A DNA stretch of 64,000 nt, from positions 124,001 to 188,000 of the forward strand of contig NZ_AQXC01000004.1 of the NCBI RefSeq assembly GCF_000375525.1, given 5' to 3'. Under the pieces are notes generated by a model, which saw nothing but the letters and a program-made list of their open reading frames with translations, searched no databases and was not told where the DNA came from. Both the position numbers and the translations under genes were made by a program. How positions within the stretch are numbered: the first letter of the stretch is position 1; every line of letters starts with the position of its first letter. This document shows positions 8,266-16,935 of the stretch, in pieces. Source of the stretch: Corynebacterium propinquum DSM 44285 (lineage in GTDB: Bacteria > Actinomycetota > Actinomycetes > Mycobacteriales > Mycobacteriaceae).

Positions 8266-9045
8266 TTATTTGCCCTTTTTGGCATTCATGCGGCGCATAC
8301 GGCGGTTCATGCCGGAAGGGTTCTGCGCCTGTTGCGGCAGTGGGCCTTTCGGCATGCCAGCGCCTGGTCCGGCTGCTGAATCCATGGCCTCGATACGCGC
8401 GTTGATATCGTATACCTCGGTTTTACTGTAATTGCGTGGCAACTTCAGCAGTTTACGCTGTAGCTTGCCCAGCGGAACCTGGTTTTCCCCGGTGCCGGTG
8501 TAGACCACATGTACTGGCACACCACCGGCGATCCGGTCAATGCGGCGGCGTTCTTTGTCGACGAGTTTCTCCAAGCGCTTGGGGTTACCTTCACCAACGA
8601 AAACCACACCCGGGTTGCCGACGACGCGGTGCAGCAAATCCTGCTGGCGAGTCATGCCGACGCCCTGCTTGGTAAACCAAATGATGCCGAAGGTATTACG
8701 CAGGTTGTCCAGGGTCCAACCAGCGGCGCCAGGCTGATCCTCAACGCGCTTGTACATCGATGATTGCAGACGGCGGGTGAAAATCCACATGGCGACGACG
8801 GCACCCAGCACGATGCCGACCGGCAGCATGAACCATTGGCCGCCCCACAACATGCCGAGCAAGAAAAACAGCACGGCGATGCCAATAACCGCCAGCAGCA
8901 TCAAAGGAATCAGCGCTTTATCATCTTTGCGCTGCATGTTGAAGGCCTGCCACATTTGCGACCGCGTTTGCTTGCGCTGCGCTTTCTTGGCTTGTTTTGC
9001 CTCACGTTTTTGGGCTTTGAGCTTCGCCTTATCGTCTTTTGCCAT
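8266..9045 (-). CDS. DUF4191 family membrane protein, 259 aa
   Basis: Actinobacterial protein of unknown function found next to lipA. The first ~30 residues are highly basic (KAKLKAQKREAKQAKKAQRK). Two transmembrane helices follow (residues about 43-63 and 69-89), then a soluble domain with the conserved KQGVGMTRQQDLLHRVVG and PGVVFVGEG segments, and an Arg/Lys-rich tail. ATG 9045 is preferred over GTG 9054 because TAAAGT (9058-9053, minus) lies 7 nt upstream of it. The neighbourhood suggests a link to lipoylation, but this is only association. It converges with the RDD gene 6 bp away. Confidence 0.88.
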   Translation of the reverse strand: MAKDDKAKLKAQKREAKQAKKAQRKQTRSQMWQAFNMQRKDDKALIPLMLLAVIGIAVLFFLLGMLWGGQWFMLPVGIVLGAVVAMWIFTRRLQSSMYKRVEDQPGAAGWTLDNLRNTFGIIWFTKQGVGMTRQQDLLHRVVGNPGVVFVGEGNPKRLEKLVDKERRRIDRIAGGVPVHVVYTGTGENQVPLGKLQRKLLKLPRNYSKTEVYDINARIEAMDSAAGPGAGMPKGPLPQQAQNPSGMNRRMRRMNAKKGK

Positions 9046-9110
9046 GTCTCTCACTTTAAGGGGTAGTCAACCGATTTCTAAAACATCGTCAGCACTCATA
9101 ATAATAAGTG

Positions 9111-9152
9111 CTCATAAGAAAACGCGCTCCGGGCAGATTCCCGAAGCGCGTT
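9111..9152 (-). terminator. Intrinsic terminator after lipA
   Basis: The arms AACGCGCT (9121-9128) and AGCGCGTT (9145-9152), extended by GGG/CCC, form a GC-rich hairpin. On the minus strand it is followed by TTCTTATG. Confidence 0.7.
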
Positions 9153-9165
9153 GCACGTTCGAACT

Positions 9166-10209
9166 CTAGCGAGTCGTTACCGGAGTCGCCTCTGACGCGC
9201 CATACTTGCTCAACAGCGAGGATGCTTCCTGTGCCGTTGGGCCCTGCGAAGTTTCCTGCAGATGTGACAGGCGCTCTGGTAATTCACGCCCACGCGCCTG
9301 CATTGCCTGCACGTAGAGCTTGCCTGCGCGGTAGGACGAACGCACCAGCGGACCAGCCATAACAGCGCCGTAACCCATTTCGCGGGCAGCCTTGGAATGC
9401 TCCACGAATTCTTCTGGGCGTACCCAGCGGTCAATCGGGTGGAATAGCGGTCCCGGCCGCAAATACTGTGTGATGGTGATGATGTCGGTACCGGCATCGC
9501 GCAAATCCTGCAGGGTATCCAGGACCTCTTGCTCGGTTTCGCCCATACCCAGAATCAGGTTCGATTTGGTAATCAGACCGTAATCATGGGCCTGGCGGAT
9601 TACATCCAGCGAACGGTCATAGCGGAATGCTGGACGGATGCGCTTGAAGATGCGCGGAACGGTTTCCAGGTTGTGCGCGAAGACCTCCGGCTCAGCCTCA
9701 AAAACTTCTTGCAGCAGATCAGGCTTGCCAGAAAAGTCCGGGGTAAGGTTCTCAATTCCCGTATTCGGGTTGAGCTCCCGGATCTTGCGCACGATTTCCG
9801 CGTACAGCCAGGCGCCCTCATCCTTCAGGTCGTCACGGGTAACGCCAGTGACGGTGGTGTAGTTGAGATCCATCTCGCGAATATTTTCTGCAACGCGACG
9901 CGGCTCATCGGTATCAAGCAGCCCTGGCTTGCCGGTTTTAATATCGCAGAAGTCGCAGCGACGGGTACACAGGTCGCCGCCAATCAGGAACGTGGCCTCA
10001 CGCGATTCCCAACATTCGTGGATATTGGGGCAGCCGGCCTCCTGGCACACGGTGTGCAAACCGGCGCCAGCGACCTTGGCTTTCATGTCTTTGTATTCTG
10101 GGCCGTTGCGGACCTGGTTGCGGATCCAGCGTGGCTTTTTCTCGATAGGATTTTCTGCGTTCCGCTTTTCAATGCGCAGCAGTTTGCGCCCTTCGGGGGT
10201 GACACTCAT
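9166..10209 (-). CDS. lipA: Lipoyl synthase, 347 aa
   Basis: Radical-SAM enzyme that inserts two sulfurs into octanoyl groups on lipoyl domains. The auxiliary cluster motif [12 protein letters not shown] and the radical-SAM motif CTRRCDFC are intact, as is [14 protein letters not shown]. Length is normal. The ATG at 10209 gives [12 protein letters not shown], the standard corynebacterial N-terminus. A TAGGCT sequence 8 nt upstream may be a leaderless -10. It lies downstream of lipB on the same strand, with the lipoylated E2 enzyme 2.4 kb upstream, so enzyme and main substrate are clustered. Confidence 0.97.
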   Translation of the reverse strand: MSVTPEGRKLLRIEKRNAENPIEKKPRWIRNQVRNGPEYKDMKAKVAGAGLHTVCQEAGCPNIHECWESREATFLIGGDLCTRRCDFCDIKTGKPGLLDTDEPRRVAENIREMDLNYTTVTGVTRDDLKDEGAWLYAEIVRKIRELNPNTGIENLTPDFSGKPDLLQEVFEAEPEVFAHNLETVPRIFKRIRPAFRYDRSLDVIRQAHDYGLITKSNLILGMGETEQEVLDTLQDLRDAGTDIITITQYLRPGPLFHPIDRWVRPEEFVEHSKAAREMGYGAVMAGPLVRSSYRAGKLYVQAMQARGRELPERLSHLQETSQGPTAQEASSLLSKYGASEATPVTTR

Positions 10210-10288
10210 AATGCCCCAGCCTACGCCTAGTAGTTTGTTCTTACCAGCACGCTGTAATACAGCGTTTGCGGAGGGGTTTTGGGGCGGA

Positions 10289-11050
10289 TTACTGTGGCGA
10301 GTCGCCCACCCGCGAGGTATCCAAATCGTGATCGCTGACAGCCAAATCCCCAGCCAGAGCATGCACTAAAGATTTGTGTAAAAGCGGGATCATCTCCGCG
10401 GTGGTCACATCCCGGCCGTGCTCCAGCGATAATGTCGTGACATCGGCGTCGTCGATGCCGCAAGCGACGATATGGTCGTAGAATTCTAGCGAGTTATTGC
10501 AGTTCAATGAGAGGCCATGCATTGTCACACCACGGGTGACGCGAATGCCCAAAGCCGCGATTTTGCGGTCACGTTCGGAAGCATTCTTGTCGACGGCGCG
10601 TACACTATGCGGAACCCACACGCCGGAACGGCCTTCCATCCGGCCAACTTTCTTTGTGCCGAATTTTGTCAGCGCGTCAATGATGGCTTCTTCTAGGCGG
10701 CGCACGTAATCCACCACATCGACTGGTTCCGCAAGTTTGATGATGGGATAGACCACCAACTGTCCGCGGCCATGCCAAGTGATGCGGCCGCCGCGATCCA
10801 CCTTGATTGTCGGTAATCCGTTAGTGGGCATATCCGACGGTTGGGTGCGTTTGCCCGCAGTATAGACATCGGGATGCTCCAGAAACAGTAGTTGATCTGG
10901 GATTTCGTCGTCGGCGCGTTGCTTGGCTAGTTTCGCCTGTAGATCCCACGCCTCTTGGTAGTCAATGGTGCCAAGGTTCTGGACCTCGAGGTCCTCGTTG
11001 GCACGGATAGAACGATCAGCAGGAAAAAACGGGGCGCGTGGAGCAGTCAT
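10289..11050 (-). CDS. lipB: Octanoyltransferase, 253 aa
   Basis: Transfers octanoate from acyl carrier protein to the lipoyl lysine of E2 and related proteins. Family motifs are [30 protein letters not shown] and the segment [26 protein letters not shown], where the catalytic Cys and Lys region is conserved. ATG 11050 is chosen because TAAAAT (11063-11058, minus) ends 7 nt before it; ATG 11059 would lie inside that -10. A 4x13 bp tandem array (11101-11152) lies directly upstream of the promoter. Confidence 0.96.
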   Translation of the reverse strand: MTAPRAPFFPADRSIRANEDLEVQNLGTIDYQEAWDLQAKLAKQRADDEIPDQLLFLEHPDVYTAGKRTQPSDMPTNGLPTIKVDRGGRITWHGRGQLVVYPIIKLAEPVDVVDYVRRLEEAIIDALTKFGTKKVGRMEGRSGVWVPHSVRAVDKNASERDRKIAALGIRVTRGVTMHGLSLNCNNSLEFYDHIVACGIDDADVTTLSLEHGRDVTTAEMIPLLHKSLVHALAGDLAVSDHDLDTSRVGDSPQ

Positions 11051-11057
11051 GGTGCAC

Positions 11058-11063
11058 ATTTTA
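11058..11063 (-). promoter_or_regulatory. -10 element of lipB
   Basis: TAAAAT read on the minus strand, 7 nt before the lipB ATG. It fixes the start codon choice and implies a leaderless mRNA. Confidence 0.65.
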
Positions 11064-11100
11064 ACGCGCCCCGAAGACAGCGGGGCTGTGGGCGCGGGTT

Positions 11101-11152
11101 GTGGATGGGGGACGTGGACGCGAGATGTGGATACGGGATGTGGACTATGTCC
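11101..11152. repeat. 4 x 13 bp tandem array between MFS gene and lipB
   Basis: Units on the + strand are GTGGATGGGGGAC, GTGGACGCGAGAT, GTGGATACGGGAT and GTGGACTATGTCC. Neighbouring identity is highest for units 2/3 (10/13). The last unit holds the stop codon of the MFS gene (11145-11147). TGTGGATAC at 11126 is one mismatch from a DnaA box. Confidence 0.75.
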
Positions 11153-12332
11153 GCTGTGGGAAGCGACGGGATTTTTTGAAAAACCGGCCGTCGAAACGCA
11201 GCACCATGAAGATGGTGAATAGCGCCATCGCGATACCAAACAAAAAACACGTGATGTAGCCAATTGCTGGCCCCAGAATCGAAATGATAAACGGGAAGGT
11301 AAACCCGATATAGGTCAGCGAGTAGAACGAGGCACTGGCCGCACCGAGCTCATCGTCCGGTGCGAGCCGCTGTGCTTCTTGCAATCCTGATGACATCAGG
11401 ATGCCGTAGGCAAAGCCCAGCGGAATAGTCGCGAGCAGGCCAAAGACGACACCGACCATGGAATCTTGCCAAATGGCCACGCAGATCGAACACAGCATAC
11501 CGACGATAATCAGCGACAAGCCATAAACCGCAGGAGGGTAGGTGCGAGAGCCGCCGACATATCGCTGGATAATGTTCCCGAAAACCATGGCCAAACAAGC
11601 GATGGATCCGGTGTAGACGACTGGGTGATCCATCTGCGCTTCGAGCAAGCGTGTGTTGACAGCGAATGCGGTCGATGCAGCACCGAAAACCCACGGGCCA
11701 GACAAACCCAGCGTGAGCCAGAAACGTGACGTTTTCACCTGGCTAGCCAGCAACTTACCCTTGCCCGTGCCCTCAGTCGGCACTGTTGGGGTGTTCCAGA
11801 CCAAAGGGGTGATGATGGCTGCAAGAACCAAGTGCAGCAGATACGGGCTCAAGTCTGGTTTCGGCAGGAATTCTGCAACAATGCCAGCGACCAGCGGGCC
11901 GCCAGCGAAACCGGATGTCAAAGCGATGGTGGCCCGACGTGCACCTTGGATCGCTGGGCCATCAGAAAGCTGCTTCAACCAGGCAGCACCCGAAGCCATC
12001 ACCAGACCCGTCGCCAAGCCCGTAATGAATCGGCCTGCGCCGATGAATATAGCCGGGCCGAATGCACCGAGCGCGAGCACAGCGGATCCAATGAAGGAAA
12101 AGGTTAGCGCTGGACGAATGAGTGCGCGGCGCCCGTAGGTATCGGACATGGGGCCGCCGATGATGAGCGCGGGAATAAGACCAACGATGTAGATCGCGAG
12201 GAAAGCCGTCACCTGACCGTCGCTAAGATCTGCTTCTAGACGGTAGGAAACCATCAATGGGGCGAAGGCATTCGCGCCGAAGGCGACGACGAACATGCCT
12301 AAGCCAACTCTTAACCAATCGCTGATACGCAT
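11145..12332 (-). CDS. MFS transporter, 395 aa
   Basis: Twelve-helix major facilitator permease. Motif A is [16 protein letters not shown] after helix 2, and the protein is near the minimum size for the family with short termini. It resembles drug/metabolite antiporters in length, but the substrate is unknown. AGAGGAAC just before the ATG is a good ribosome binding site. It is inserted between the E2 gene and lipB and probably has its own promoter in 12333-12470. Its stop codon lies in the 13-bp tandem array that precedes lipB. Confidence 0.88.
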   Translation of the reverse strand: MRISDWLRVGLGMFVVAFGANAFAPLMVSYRLEADLSDGQVTAFLAIYIVGLIPALIIGGPMSDTYGRRALIRPALTFSFIGSAVLALGAFGPAIFIGAGRFITGLATGLVMASGAAWLKQLSDGPAIQGARRATIALTSGFAGGPLVAGIVAEFLPKPDLSPYLLHLVLAAIITPLVWNTPTVPTEGTGKGKLLASQVKTSRFWLTLGLSGPWVFGAASTAFAVNTRLLEAQMDHPVVYTGSIACLAMVFGNIIQRYVGGSRTYPPAVYGLSLIIVGMLCSICVAIWQDSMVGVVFGLLATIPLGFAYGILMSSGLQEAQRLAPDDELGAASASFYSLTYIGFTFPFIISILGPAIGYITCFLFGIAMALFTIFMVLRFDGRFFKKSRRFPQRT

Positions 12333-12469
12333 ACGTTCCTCTTTTGGCTTCTTGGCGGTCGTCTCTCACGTTCCACCGAACACTGGTGGGTGCTTGAGTT
12401 GTTCTACATCACGTCACCGTGTGACCGCGGTTAACATGATGACCGTTATGTTACGTGAGTTGGCTCATA

Positions 12470-12541
12470 ATGAGAAAACCGGGCCTTCCCGCCGCGTTGC
12501 CAGTGAAAGTAGCTGGAAACGCGGTGCTGGGAAGACCCGGT
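12470..12541 (-). terminator. Strong intrinsic terminator after the E2 gene
   Basis: Arms at 12478-12498 and 12518-12541 pair almost completely (ACCGGG..TTCCC..CGCGTT with AACGCGG..GGGAAG.CCCGGT). On the minus strand the stem is followed by TTTTCTCATT. It ends the 2-oxoacid dehydrogenase E2 transcript before the MFS gene. Confidence 0.85.
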
Positions 12542-12560
12542 GTTGGGCTAGCGGGCTAGC

Positions 12561-14705
12561 TTATAGCTCCAGATCGGATTCGAAATCCGCAGTCTCGAGA
12601 CGGTCCTTGATGGTGGTGATGAAGCGACCTGCATCCGCACCGTCGACCACCTGGTGGTCGTAGGTGAATGGCAGGTAGCACATCTGACGGATTGCGATGG
12701 CATCCTGGCCGTCTTCTGTGACGACGACTGGGCGCTTCTCGATGACCGCGGTGCCCAAAATACCGGCCTGTGGTGGCACCAGGATTGGGGTGTCCAGAAG
12801 CGCGCCTTCCGAACCGATGTTGGTGACGGTGAAGGTAGCGCCGGTGAGATCGTTTGGCTTCAGCTTGTTGTTGCGTGCTCGATCTGCCAGCTCGACGATC
12901 TCTGCAGCGATCTCTGGCAAGGATTTCTCCTGGGCCTTCTTGATGACTGGAGTCAGCAGACCCTTCGGAGTATCTACCGCGATGGCGACATTGACGTCTG
13001 CGTGGTAAGTCATCTCCTTCGTATCTGCGTTGTACGAAGCATTCACGTTCGGGTGAGAGACCAAGGCTTCCACGGTGGCCTTAACGAAGAACGGCAGGAA
13101 GGTCAGCTTCGCGCCGTGCTTGTCAGCAAACGCCTGCTTGTTGGCCTTGCGCAGGTTGGATACCGCGGTCATGTCGATTTCCTGCACGTGGGTCAGCTGT
13201 GCAGAAATCTGCAGTGCTTCCACCATCTTCTGTGCAGTGATCTGACGGATGCGGTTAACCTTCTGCGTCGTACCACGCAGCTCCGCCTTTTCGGGATCGA
13301 CAGACTTGGTCGACCAGTTCGAACCGGATTTCTTGGCGTCCTTGCCGGAAGTCTTCTCGGCATCCTTATCCTGAGCAGAAGAGTCAGCGGAACCACCTTC
13401 GACAGCAGCGATGACGTCTTGCTTGCGGATGCGTCCGCCAACGCCGGTGCCTTCCAAGGAGTTCAAGTCGACGCCGTGCTTGTCAGCCAACTTACGTACC
13501 AGTGGGGTGACGTAAGGAACCTTGCCGGAGTTCTTCTTGCCGGAATCCTTGGACTGTTCCTTCTTCGGCTCAGACTTGTTGGCTTCTTCCTTGTCCTCGG
13601 ACTTCTTCTCCGCCTTCTTCTCGGAAGCAGATTCCTTCTTGTTGGACTTGTCCTCTTTGTCCTCAGATGGGGAGTCGTCAGTGTCATCGGAGTCATCTGA
13701 GTTAGCTGCGGCGTTGTCGTCGCCGACGCGGACAATAACCTCGCCAACTTCGACGGTGTCGTCTTCGTCGGCGAGGATTTCGACGATGGTGCCAGCTACT
13801 GGGGATGGAACTTCGGTGTCAACCTTGTCGGTGGAGACTTCAAGCAGTGGTTCGTCTACTTCGACGGTGTCGCCCACGGATTTCAGCCACTGGGTGATGG
13901 TGCCTTCGGTGACGGATTCGCCGAGTTCTGGCATTTCCACATCGGTGGTCTTGCCGGAGCCGCCGGATTTCTTCTCCGACTTCTTGTCGGACTTGTCTGC
14001 TTTGTCCTCGGACTCTGCGGACTTGTTGTCAGCCGCCGAGTCATCAGCATCGTCAGCGTCATCGGAGTCATCCGAGCCAGCTGCGGCGTTGTCGTCGCCG
14101 ACGCGGACAATAACCTCGCCAACTTCGACGGTGTCGTCTTCGTCGGCAAGGATTTCGACGATGGTGCCAGCTACTGGGGATGGAACTTCGGTGTCAACCT
14201 TGTCGGTGGAAACCTCTAGTAGTGGTTCGTCTACTTCGACGGTGTCGCCCACGGATTTCAGCCACTGGGTGATGGTGCCTTCGGTGACGGATTCGCCGAG
14301 TTCTGGCATTTCCACATCGGTGGTCTTGCCGGAGCCGCCGGATTTCTTCTCCGACTTCTTGTCGGACTTGTCTGCTTTGTCCTCAGATGCGGAGTCATCG
14401 GCAGCGTCGGCCTCATCTGCATCAGCGGCGTCGTCGGAGTCAGAATCGTCGGAATCTGCGGCTTCGTCCGCATCACCAATAATGGCAATGACGTCGCCAA
14501 CCTCTACAGTGTCGTCTTCTTCCGCTTTGATCTCGAGGATCGTACCCGAGACCGGGGAAGGGACTTCAGTGTCCACCTTGTCAGTGGAAACCTCAAGCAA
14601 AGGCTCATCGGCTTCGACGGTGTCGCCGACGGATTTCAACCACTGAGTAATGGTGCCTTCGGTGACTGATTCGCCCAGCTCGGGCATCTCTACGGAGTGC
14701 GACAT
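12561..14705 (-). CDS. aceF: Dihydrolipoamide acyltransferase (E2) with three lipoyl domains, 714 aa
   Basis: Core subunit of the corynebacterial pyruvate dehydrogenase / 2-oxoglutarate dehydrogenase complex (often annotated sucB). Three lipoyl domains carry lipoyl lysines in STDKVDTE at K43, K169 and K294. They are joined by acidic Asp/Ala/Ser and then Lys/Ser linkers. A peripheral subunit-binding domain (VTPLVRKLADKHGVDL ... GRIRKQDV) follows, then the CoA-acyltransferase catalytic domain with the active-site HQVVDGADAGRF near the C-terminus. Domains 2 and 3 are almost identical in DNA (375-bp period). GGAGT lies 10 nt before the ATG. It belongs with lipB and lipA, whose products lipoylate it. 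Confidence 0.95.
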   Translation of the reverse strand: MSHSVEMPELGESVTEGTITQWLKSVGDTVEADEPLLEVSTDKVDTEVPSPVSGTILEIKAEEDDTVEVGDVIAIIGDADEAADSDDSDSDDAADADEADAADDSASEDKADKSDKKSEKKSGGSGKTTDVEMPELGESVTEGTITQWLKSVGDTVEVDEPLLEVSTDKVDTEVPSPVAGTIVEILADEDDTVEVGEVIVRVGDDNAAAGSDDSDDADDADDSAADNKSAESEDKADKSDKKSEKKSGGSGKTTDVEMPELGESVTEGTITQWLKSVGDTVEVDEPLLEVSTDKVDTEVPSPVAGTIVEILADEDDTVEVGEVIVRVGDDNAAANSDDSDDTDDSPSEDKEDKSNKKESASEKKAEKKSEDKEEANKSEPKKEQSKDSGKKNSGKVPYVTPLVRKLADKHGVDLNSLEGTGVGGRIRKQDVIAAVEGGSADSSAQDKDAEKTSGKDAKKSGSNWSTKSVDPEKAELRGTTQKVNRIRQITAQKMVEALQISAQLTHVQEIDMTAVSNLRKANKQAFADKHGAKLTFLPFFVKATVEALVSHPNVNASYNADTKEMTYHADVNVAIAVDTPKGLLTPVIKKAQEKSLPEIAAEIVELADRARNNKLKPNDLTGATFTVTNIGSEGALLDTPILVPPQAGILGTAVIEKRPVVVTEDGQDAIAIRQMCYLPFTYDHQVVDGADAGRFITTIKDRLETADFESDLEL
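13704..14384 (-). repeat. 375-bp period intragenic duplication of a lipoyl domain
   Basis: The segments 13704-14009 and 14079-14384 align without gaps at an offset of 375 bp. I count 5 mismatches in 306 positions; four of them cluster around the EVST region. The unit covers a whole lipoyl domain plus part of its linker. The first lipoyl domain is clearly more diverged. Confidence 0.92.
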
Positions 14706-14817
14706 GTGTGAGAGACTCCTCTAAAGTCGTTAGTAAATAGAAGCTACGCCATCCCAGCCTACCGCCATCAACGGTGCTTCGTGTAATGAGTCAACACGCA
14801 CATTTGTGCATTACCCC

Positions 14818-14823
14818 TAGAAT
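14818..14823 (+). promoter_or_regulatory. -10 element of the 14832 gene
   Basis: TAGAAT, followed after 8 nt by the GTG start at 14832. No Shine-Dalgarno sequence is visible, so the gene is probably leaderless. Confidence 0.55.
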
Positions 14824-14831
14824 TGTGAACC

Positions 14832-15224
14832 GTGTTTAACCTATTCCGTCGGAACTCTACGAAATCACAGCTCAAGCCCCCTCGCGCTCCGGGCGATACC
14901 ATCCGTGACAAAGACCGCGCAGAACTGGTCTCTTGGGTCAGCGGACGCGGAATGGTGGAAGGTTTCGTGGAGCCGGAAACTGTGGTTAACGAGATGTCGA
15001 TCGTGCTTGTCGACGACACCGGCGACTACATTCGCCGCCGCATCGGAGGGCCAAAAGGAATAGACGCTGTGGCTCGGGCACTCGACGTTCCAATTTACGA
15101 CGTCGAGGAAACCGGATATCCACAGCGTATGCGCGAGCGAATGAAACGTGAACGGATCCTGCGCAAGCGCCGAGAGCAAGCCGAGCGCCGCAAACAATGG
15201 GAGCAGCGCAACGGCGATGCTTGA
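14832..15224 (+). CDS. Conserved hypothetical protein, basic C-terminus, 130 aa
   Basis: A small cytosolic protein that is conserved at this locus in corynebacteria as far as I recall; no function is established. The N-terminal part is moderately hydrophobic (ELVSWVSGRGMVEGFVEPETVV, then MSIVLVDDTGDYIRRRIGGP). The last 35 residues are a strongly charged, probably helical Arg/Glu-rich tail (RERMKRERILRKRREQ). The GTG start lies 8 nt after a TAGAAT -10. Its stop TGA is in the first unit of a 3x14 bp tandem repeat that runs up to the convergent pepA stop. Confidence 0.8.
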   Translation: MFNLFRRNSTKSQLKPPRAPGDTIRDKDRAELVSWVSGRGMVEGFVEPETVVNEMSIVLVDDTGDYIRRRIGGPKGIDAVARALDVPIYDVEETGYPQRMRERMKRERILRKRREQAERRKQWEQRNGDA

Positions 15225-15262
15225 TGCTCGGAGCTTAATGCTCGGTGCGTGATGTTCTGTGC
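15221..15262 (+). repeat. 3 x 14 bp tandem repeat across a stop codon
   Basis: Units TTGATGCTCGGAGC, TTAATGCTCGGTGC and GTGATGTTCTGTGC (12/14 and 10/14 identity). Each unit carries a stop triplet (TGA 15222, TAA 15236, TGA 15250). With a 14-bp period these fall in all three frames. The array fills the whole gap between two convergent genes. Confidence 0.85.
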
Positions 15263-16798
15263 TTAGCTAGCAACCTCGTTTAACCAAGCTACCAACGTAC
15301 GCACTGGCACACCGGTCGCGCGCTTGGCTGTATAGCCAGAAGCACTAGCCGCCCAGGCGGGTCCCGCGATATCAAGGTGTGCCCATTCGATGCCTGCGCC
15401 GACGAACTGGGAAAGGTAAGTGCCGGCGAACTGCATGCCGCCCCAACGGTCTTCCGAGATATTGCGGATATCGGCGGCTGGGGTCTTGATGGCTTCTGCG
15501 TGTTCTTCCAACAGCGCCATTGCCCAAGCTTTTTCGCCGACGGTGCGGCCTAGCTCCGCAATGCGATCACGCAATTCGTCGCTGCCCATCACGCCGTAAG
15601 TCTGCTTACCCAGTGCCAGCATCTGGTGGCCGGTCAGAGTTGCTGCTTCGACCAGGTAGTCTGGCTTATCCTCGCTGGCCCGTGCGATGGCGTCGGCAAG
15701 CACGATGCGGCCCTCGGCGTCGGTGTTGAGGATTTCCGAGGTGATGCCACCGTAGTGAGTGATGACATCACCAGGGCGGATCGCGTTGCCGGATGGCATG
15801 TTTTCTGCCAACGGAACCGTGGTGGTCAGCTCCACGTTGATATCAAGTTTCGCGGCGGCGACGGTGGCAGCAACAACGGCAGCAGAGCCGCCCATATCCA
15901 TGATCATGTCGCCCATGCCAGCTCCTGGCTTGAGAGAGATACCGCCGGTATCAAAGGTAATACCCTTACCAACCAGCGCGACTTTCTTCTTCGCTTTGCG
16001 TGGGCGGTGGTGTAGGCGGACCAAGCGTGGCGGACGAACAGAACCTTGGCCTACCGCCAAGATGCCGCCGAAGCCTTCTTTCTCCAGCTGCTTTTCGTCC
16101 AAAACCTCAACTTTGAGACCGGCGTCCTCGGCGAAACCGCGAATAAACGAGGCATAAGATTCCGGGAATTTGTGGCTGGACGGCACATTGACGAAATCGC
16201 GAGCCAAGCAAACCGATTCTGCGCCGACCTGTGCGAAGCGGAAGATCTCTGCATCTTTCTTCGGATCACCAAGCACAGTGAAAGCGGCGGGGTCCTTGTC
16301 GGACTTGTTTTTCTTATCCTCTGGCTTGTCGACGCCATCGTCCTTGCTTCCACGGATGCCTGGGTAGGAATAGCTGCCCAAAATCAGGCCTTCGACGACC
16401 GGTGCCAGCTGCTCACGGTCGTCGGACAGCGCTACTGCAACGGAATCCAAGTCCTTGACCGCGCGGGATACGCTGCCAGCGGCGCGACGCAGCACCTCGT
16501 CGTCAAGCTTGTCGCGGGAGCCCAAACCCACCGCAACGATGACGTCGGCATCTAGCTTCTTCGGAGCTGGCAAGCGAGTGATCTCGTTCGCTGTACCCTT
16601 TGCCTTGACGGTCGCCAAAGCGTCGTTGACCTCGCGCAACAGGCTTCCACCGAGCCAAGCAGTCTCGACAGCCTCCACCGCGTTATCGTCATGGAATACG
16701 CCCACGACCAAGCCGTCAGACTTCTTCGGCAACTTCTTATTTAGCTCAACCGTGCTAATTTTTCCGCGGGCTGGAAGCTCAAACTTTTTGTCAGCCAT
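15263..16798 (-). CDS. pepA: Leucyl aminopeptidase (M17 family), 511 aa
   Basis: Dizinc cytosolic exopeptidase. The C-terminal catalytic domain has the metal/active-site stretch VGKGITFDTGGISLKPG and the family signature NTDAEGRIVLADA. Residues 1-170 form the variable N-terminal domain, with a Lys/Asp-rich insertion (KPEDKKNKSDKD) at about residue 150. The start is ATG 16798 (MADKKFELP) with AGAAAGGA 5 nt upstream; an in-frame ATG at 16822 lacks a site. It is divergent from ilvE. Confidence 0.95.
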   Translation of the reverse strand: MADKKFELPARGKISTVELNKKLPKKSDGLVVGVFHDDNAVEAVETAWLGGSLLREVNDALATVKAKGTANEITRLPAPKKLDADVIVAVGLGSRDKLDDEVLRRAAGSVSRAVKDLDSVAVALSDDREQLAPVVEGLILGSYSYPGIRGSKDDGVDKPEDKKNKSDKDPAAFTVLGDPKKDAEIFRFAQVGAESVCLARDFVNVPSSHKFPESYASFIRGFAEDAGLKVEVLDEKQLEKEGFGGILAVGQGSVRPPRLVRLHHRPRKAKKKVALVGKGITFDTGGISLKPGAGMGDMIMDMGGSAAVVAATVAAAKLDINVELTTTVPLAENMPSGNAIRPGDVITHYGGITSEILNTDAEGRIVLADAIARASEDKPDYLVEAATLTGHQMLALGKQTYGVMGSDELRDRIAELGRTVGEKAWAMALLEEHAEAIKTPAADIRNISEDRWGGMQFAGTYLSQFVGAGIEWAHLDIAGPAWAASASGYTAKRATGVPVRTLVAWLNEVAS

Positions 16799-16922
16799 AT
16801 TTTCCTTTCTCGCGTAATACATTGCTTGTGCAAATCGGTTTCAGGCCATACCAGCCTAGCGAGATTTAGCGGTGCATGCTGCGGCTTGTGTGCCCTGTAT
16901 CTCTTTTAATTCAGGCAGCGGG

Positions 16923-16928
16923 TACATT
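16923..16928 (+). promoter_or_regulatory. -10 element of ilvE
   Basis: TACATT, 7 nt before the ATG at 16936. This supports a leaderless start at 16936 over the longer frame beginning at 16876. Confidence 0.5.
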
Positions 16929-16935
16929 AGCTACC

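Noticed and set aside
12654..13700. 348-codon + strand frame over the E2 catalytic domain
   Set aside because: Lies wholly inside a strongly conserved gene on the other strand and has no family resemblance.
13704..14384. CRISPR-like direct repeats
   Set aside because: Only two long copies, in frame, encoding lipoyl domains.
13522..14646. Long Ser/Thr-rich open frame antisense to the E2 gene (374 codons)
   Set aside because: Mirror image of the lipoyl domains and Asp/Lys linkers; its repeat content is fully explained by the coding strand.
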